Positions 59,463 to 64,000 of a stretch of 64,000 nt of DNA are shown one piece after another. Position 1 is the first letter of the stretch; each line of letters begins with the position of its first letter. A model generated the notes under the pieces. The model saw only the letters and a list, made by a program, of their open reading frames with translations. It was not told where the DNA came from and made no database searches. The stretch spans positions 682,001-746,000 of the forward strand of contig CAJQUW010011532.1 of assembly GCA_907163375.1 (NCBI GenBank), written 5' to 3'. The stretch is from Prostheceraeus crozeri (lineage: Eukaryota; Platyhelminthes; Polycladida; Euryleptidae). The position numbers and the translations under genes are program-made.

Positions 59463-60136
59463 TGATGAGATATTTAAAAAATTTTGGAAAAGCCAAGTTT
59501 CTGGTGGTAGGTCTGAAATAAATATTTTTTTATCTTACGATATATTTCAACATTATGTCCAAGGTTATCTTCAGGTTGTGATAAACAGAGATTTCAATTT
59601 TTTCTAACAAATATGTACAAATATCGATGGTCTAACTAAGAGATGAAGCAGTTAAAAAAGGTGTATAGAAAAATTCCTGCATAGAAATATTGATGATGCA
59701 TTGAATGTAAAATGTACCGAATCAATGTGCCGTGTCAATAATAATTATATAATTGATGTTATAGATTTTTATCCGAACGTAACAATCTTAAGACTGCGAG
59801 AAGCCATCCACATCAAGAAACACAAGCCGCAAATGAATTCAAATGCCGAAATTGAAGAACTTAATGACTTTTTACTTTTGTGATTCTGTACATTTTACAT
59901 TCATTGCATCATCAACATTTCTATGCAGAAATTTTTCTATGTACCTTTTTACTATTTCATCTCTTAGTTAGACCATCGATGTTTGCTCATATTTGTTAAA
60001 AAATGTAAGAACTCTGCTTATCACAACCTGAAGATAACCTTGGACATAATGTTGAAATATATCGCAAGATAAAAAATATACATTTCAGACCTACCACCAG
60101 AAGCTTGGCTTTCCCAAAAAATGTTATGATCTCATG
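59463..60136. repeat. Large inverted repeat downstream of the MFS gene
   Basis: The left arm (about 59463-59722) and right arm (about 59881-60136) are inverted copies, clearly similar throughout: AAGCCAAG(T/C)TTCTGGTGGTA, CAACATTATGTCCAAGGTTA, ATCGATGGTCTAACTAAGAG, AATGTAAAATGTAC. About 158 nt of loop separate them. If transcribed it would form a long hairpin. Confidence 0.85.
59517..59522 (+). terminator. Polyadenylation signal of the MFS gene
   Basis: AATAAA about 95 nt after the stop, located inside the left arm of the inverted repeat at 59463-60136. Confidence 0.55.
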
Positions 60137-61090
60137 TGCTGGAGATCCATCGCCTACGTGCGTATCCTGCACGTCGAATATAGCCAAGGGGCGGTAATTG
60201 TGAGATTCACAATGTGATATATTAGCATATTTTCGCTTTGTCTTCTACTAGTCTGAAGCAAGAGTAATGAATAATTTTGTTACGCAAATTGATTCTCTTT
60301 TTGTGATTTCATTTGATTTGATTTTATTGAAATATAGAAAGTCACAAATATATTTTTCGACCTCAAATTGTCACACTAAAAACGAATGTTAGAGATTGTT
60401 TTATATCAACTTTACTTGAACATTATATCAACCTGAATAAAGGATATCACTAAAGAAACAGATTACACGACTGCATGGACAGTGATCATTCAAAAATGCT
60501 TCATTCTGCGGCGTCCGGGAGGCACACAGAAAAGCTCATGCCATTAACAACGGCAGATGATCCATCAAATTTCGTGATATGAAGCATGCGTTCGTGAAGG
60601 TGGCTTATGGCTTTTCCTGCATATCTCTGGCATATTTAATTTTCCAAACAGAAATCATTCATGAATTCATGGAACTGCGTTTTCATTGATAACTTGAACA
60701 TTTTACAAGTCATGTGACCATGATTCATGCTAATCACAGTAAAAATATTTTCCCTTTTTTGAAAATGAAGGTGTTCGGTTTCAAGTGATCATATGACGCA
60801 TGTCTGTATCAAGCAGAAAAGTTTGCAGTTTAATAGCTCTTAGGAGAAAAAAATCTTGCAATTTGTTGAACGCTATAGTTAACTATATATCTAATTACAT
60901 GTACATGAATGACAAAAGACAAAAGTTGTTTATTTCCAAAAACATTGGAAAACAATATTACAATTTTGAGGTATAAACTCGTATATTGGTTGAATACATT
61001 CAAATACAGCGTGCGGTCAGTGCTGTAGAAAAAAAATTAAGCCGATCAGGAAGGAGAGGAATCAATAATTGAGCATATATTTAGATTTCA
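60137..61090. other. Spacer before the Harbinger element
   Basis: AT-rich, no gene or repeat recognised. Confidence 0.5.
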
Positions 61091-61345
61091 GGGCCCGGTT
61101 GCAAGAAAACCCTCCTAACTATCTCTTCCTATCTATGATATCGTTCCTAGTTAGGAATCTTACCCAAATCGAGTTGCAACAAAAGCTTCCTAACCTAGAA
61201 ACGTCCTAAATCATTTTCTTCCTAACTAAACCCAGTTGCAACAAAACTTTCCTATCTCACTGGAGATAGAATGAGTTGCAGCAAAATCATCATACACTGC
61301 CATCCTAACTAAACCCAGTTGCAACAAAATCTTCCTATATTCCAT
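61091..61345. repeat. Subterminal repeats of the Harbinger element
   Basis: GTTGCA(A/G)CAAAA, each followed within a few bases by CTTCCTA or a similar block, occurs at least four times, and GGTTGCAAGAAAA forms the terminus itself. These are probable binding sites of the element's own proteins (by analogy with other Harbinger elements). Confidence 0.65.
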
Positions 61346-61479
61346 CCTAACTAACTAACCTCAATTACATCAAACATTTCCTATCTCACTACATCAGCTA
61401 CAATATAGTATTTTGTAGATAACAATTATTGAAAGAGTAAATAAATTCAATTTATAAACACTTTTGGCTAACAAAATAG

Positions 61480-62471
61480 TCAGAAGAATCTCATAATGTA
61501 CTCGCTTCTTGCATTTCTTCCATTCATGTCGATTTCGTCTTGATTATCGTCAGTGTCATCGGCGTCAATGTCTTCACTGCTTTCTATAACAGGTTCGGGT
61601 TCATTCGATAAAATAGCAAAATTATGCAGAATAATACAAGCTAAGATCACTTTGCAGTTCTTATTCACGTTAAACCGAAGTCCCGATTTTAAACAATACC
61701 ATCTTTGTTTGAGGATACCAATAGTTCTTTCTACCGATGACCTTGCAGATCTATGTGATTTGTTGAATTTCTTTTCTTTCGTAGTCAACCGACCTGTAGC
61801 TCTGTTATTAACTGGAGTCATAAGCCATGGCTTCAATGGATATCCTTGATCGCCCAGCAGCCGTTTCTTACCGAAGACCTTTCTATTGAATTGTTCACAT
61901 ATCGATGACTCTTCAAGAAATCGACTGTCATGAGTACTTCCTGGATATTTCACAACACAATTCGCAATCAGAAGTTCCCCTGTCGACACAATCTGAACGT
62001 TAATAGAATGAGTGCCTTTGCGACTTACATAGACATCTTCAAATGTAGTGGGAGCTAAGATCTTTATGTGGGTTCCGTCAATACATCCACACACTTCCGG
62101 GAATTTGTTTATCTCAAACCAAGATAAATTATCAGCTCGTTGTAGAAATGCAGTTGTCACGTATTCGTGTTGCAAACAGATAACAGCGTCAATTATTTCA
62201 GCAAAGATTCTTGAAGCCGTGCTTTTGTTTACTCCAAATGTATCTCCTACAACTTCAAGGAAACTACCGCTCGCGAGTACACGAACGAAGGGTCAGTAAA
62301 ATACGTAGACGTAGCGGAAGAACATGTCCTCTCCTTGTATGCTCACTTAGGTATGGACCCAACTTCTCTTCCAATTTCGCGAGTGACTTTTTTCCAAATC
62401 TAAACCGTGCTCGCAATTCTTCATCAGAATATTCTTCGAATGCTGGCCTGGTCCGAAATACACGTGGTCTT
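61480..62471 (-). pseudogene. Harbinger DDE transposase (HARBI1-like), one frameshift
   Basis: The C-terminal 230 residues are intact: GCIDGTHI (first D), LLGDQGYPLKPW (second D), SVERTIGILKQRW (E), then an acidic tail ending at 61480. The frame continues upstream through a helix-turn-helix region, LASGSFLEVVGDTFGVNKST. At about 62290 it must change frame to reach FRTRPAFEEYSDEELRARF and LPLRLRILLTL, the usual N-terminal part. The catalytic triad is complete. Harbinger transposases are DDE nucleases that need a partner Myb-like protein. A short intron near the N-terminus rather than a lesion is possible but less likely. Confidence 0.82.
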
Positions 62472-63457
62472 GAGGATGCTTGTACTCACAGAATTAGATT
62501 CATCTGCGCGCGCTTCGGTTTCCTAGAAAGGAAGAACTGTATGTAACCTTAATATCGAAATGGCACATCACATCACTCAACTTGCTCCTTCTCGAATGGA
62601 TAATTTGTGTATCGCTTGCTATTGGAAATGGCAAACAATAAGCTGTCAGCAGAGGAGAACAGAGCCAGTGAGAGATGCGTGTGCACTTCGCAAACACCAA
62701 AACACACATCGATGTGTGGCTTCGATTCAATGTATGCACTATACAGTGAGCAATGCCGAGGAGAGGATGTGAAATCATCAAGTGAACTAATTTTCGTACG
62801 CCTGCTACTTTCTTTAATAATGATCGGAAGGGTCAACATTATGGAGAAAACTTGTGGGCAATGATCTGAATTCTTCGAATCTGAAGGAATTTTGGCAATC
62901 GAAGCACTTTGCTGGAACTCACATTAATCCGCAAGCGACGCACGACTTTTTTTCCTATCTCTGTAAGGTATTAGGAATTCCTTCTTGCCCACCTAATAGG
63001 TTCCACAATGTGCCGTCCATTTCGTATTAATCACACTTCTAGCAAACCGAAGCAGATAAACAAAATATTTAATTCTGTGCTTGTACTCTTCTTAATACTT
63101 GAGTTTGTGATAATTGAAAAAATGAATCACTTGCCATTTTCCGTCGCGACCGGCGATGTAAGATTGCTTAGAAGGAAAGTTATTACTCATTAGTCATTTA
63201 AGTCAAGGTTATTGTTCGAAAACATTGTTCATCCATCGCTCATTGGCTTCGAAACTCGTTCGTTTATTGGCTTCGAAAATATTTGACGCAAGTGATAAGC
63301 CATGGATAAGCTATCCAAGAGACGGATGAATTTCCCATCGTCGAATAAGATGCGTTTGACCCTGATATCTGTTGTTGAGTATGACGTGTGAATGTTCAAA
63401 CACACATACATCTCTTGTCCGTGCATCTTGTGCGAATTTCTTTAAGCAGAAGATAAA
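62472..63457. other. Divergent spacer between the two Harbinger genes
   Basis: Non-coding in any convincing frame. It should contain the promoters of the two divergent genes, and perhaps a 5' transposase exon near 62500-62530, where TTTCTAG is followed by an open stretch ending at a GTGAGT. Confidence 0.4.
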
Positions 63458-63844
63458 ATGAGTGAAAGCACTGAAAAGGTATTGCCAGATGTTCCGAAGA
63501 AGAAAAGGAAAGAAAACTGGGATTCTAAAGAAATTTCGAGATTACTAGATCATGTGGAGGATAAATATGACCAGCTCATCGGCAAAATTTCGTCAACCAT
63601 CACAAATGAGAAGAAGAAAAGTTTATGGAGCAAGATAGCTGAAGAATTTCCTGGAAGAACTGCTGATGATTGTAAGAAGAAATTTTTGAAGCTGAAATCT
63701 GAAAAAATTTCTGAGTACAATCAGCACATGAAATCTGTGAAGGGAACTGGCGGCGGACCAGCTCCAGATCCGTTATCTCACACAGCCGAAAGAATTATTG
63801 CTATTCTCGGAGTAGATACCGTAATCCGAAGATTCAAGGAATAG
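63458..63844 (+). CDS. Myb/SANT-like Harbinger accessory protein (frame-shifted)
   Basis: From ATG 63458, 128 residues: a lysine-rich start (PKKKRKENWDSKEISRLLD), three helices with W at the expected places (ENWDSKE..., SLWSKIAEEFPGRTADDCKKK) typical of a Myb/SANT-like DNA-binding domain, then a GTGGGPAPDPL linker. The frame stops at 63842-63844, but the +1 frame continues GIEGGFDTASELETDRFEN, then an acidic Ser/Thr-rich segment and PPRKRP to the window end. This suggests a one-base loss near 63838. By family it helps move the transposase to the nucleus and bind the ends. Confidence 0.82.
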   Translation: MSESTEKVLPDVPKKKRKENWDSKEISRLLDHVEDKYDQLIGKISSTITNEKKKSLWSKIAEEFPGRTADDCKKKFLKLKSEKISEYNQHMKSVKGTGGGPAPDPLSHTAERIIAILGVDTVIRRFKE

Positions 63845-64000
63845 AAGGCGGCTTCGATACAGCCAGTGAACTCGAAACTGACCGATTCGAAAATTCTGCT
63901 GCAAGTCTCGACGATGAGACAGAAAACTCTACGAGTACACCAAGTACGAGTGAAAAGCCTCCTCGAAAGCGCCCGCTCACTAGTTTGGAAAATAGGCCTT
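63838..64000 (+). pseudogene. Out-of-frame continuation of the Myb/SANT-like protein
   Basis: An open frame beginning GIEGGFDTASELE, rich in acidic and Ser/Thr residues, with a basic PPRKRP patch. It continues past the window edge. It fits the C-terminal part of Harbinger Myb-like proteins. Confidence 0.6.

Larger units (their letters stand above)
61091..64000. mobile_element. PIF/Harbinger transposon, right end outside window
   Basis: The left end GGGCCCGGTTGCAAGAAAAC is a typical Harbinger terminus. The element carries the two expected divergent genes: a DDE transposase on - and a Myb/SANT-like protein on +. Between the terminus and the transposase stop lie repeated subterminal AGTTGCAACAAAA units. 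A TCA trinucleotide precedes the left end as a possible target duplication, but the other end is not in view. Confidence 0.88.

Noticed and set aside
1-64000. CRISPR arrays, bacterial operons, riboswitches or prophage
   Set aside because: The window is clearly from an animal nuclear genome with spliced genes. No evenly spaced direct-repeat arrays were found.

Overview
The window is eukaryotic, almost certainly from an invertebrate animal. It is AT-rich, its genes are broken into many short exons with canonical GT...AG introns, the proteins are secreted mosaics of metazoan extracellular modules (calcium-binding EGF, VWD-C8-TIL, C-type lectin, ShKT), and introns and spacers are full of eukaryotic transposons. 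The module set and the transposon types (RAG1-like, Harbinger, hAT, Penelope-like, tRNA-SINE) would fit an invertebrate deuterostome such as a tunicate or echinoderm, or a cnidarian. I cannot name the species from sequence alone.

Layout. (1) 2,259-24,794, + strand: ten 3' exons of an EGF-repeat gene (gene A), whose 5' part is not in the window. Its introns are swollen by transposons: a tRNA-SINE, foldback MITEs, hAT-like elements and a Penelope-like remnant. (2) 24,795-28,459: convergent spacer with LINE remnants and a 772-bp inverted-repeat element. (3) 28,460-54,560, - strand: a complete 25-exon gene (gene B). The exon lengths add to 5,118 bp, an open frame of 1,705 residues. The order is signal peptide, two ShKT domains, C-type lectin-like domain, EGF, VWD, C8, TIL, then about 24 more EGF repeats and a short conserved tail. 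Its last ten exons match gene A exon for exon: eight of ten have identical length, the other two differ by one codon, and intron phases are the same. The two genes are therefore an old inverted, tail-to-tail duplication. (4) 49,514-52,666, inside the first intron of gene B: a 3.15-kb element with about 780-bp terminal inverted repeats carrying a broken RAG1-like transposase gene that has lost the middle of its catalytic core. (5) 57,950-59,422, +: an intronless 12-TM major facilitator (MFSD8-like) gene, followed by a 260-bp-arm inverted repeat. (6) 61,091 to the window end: a PIF/Harbinger transposon with divergent DDE transposase and Myb/SANT-like genes, each with a frameshift; its right end lies outside.

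The two EGF genes probably encode secreted matrix or mucus-layer or recognition proteins. Gene B adds lectin-like, ShKT and VWD modules that gene A lacks in the visible part. The rest of the window is mainly a record of mobile-element insertion into their introns.
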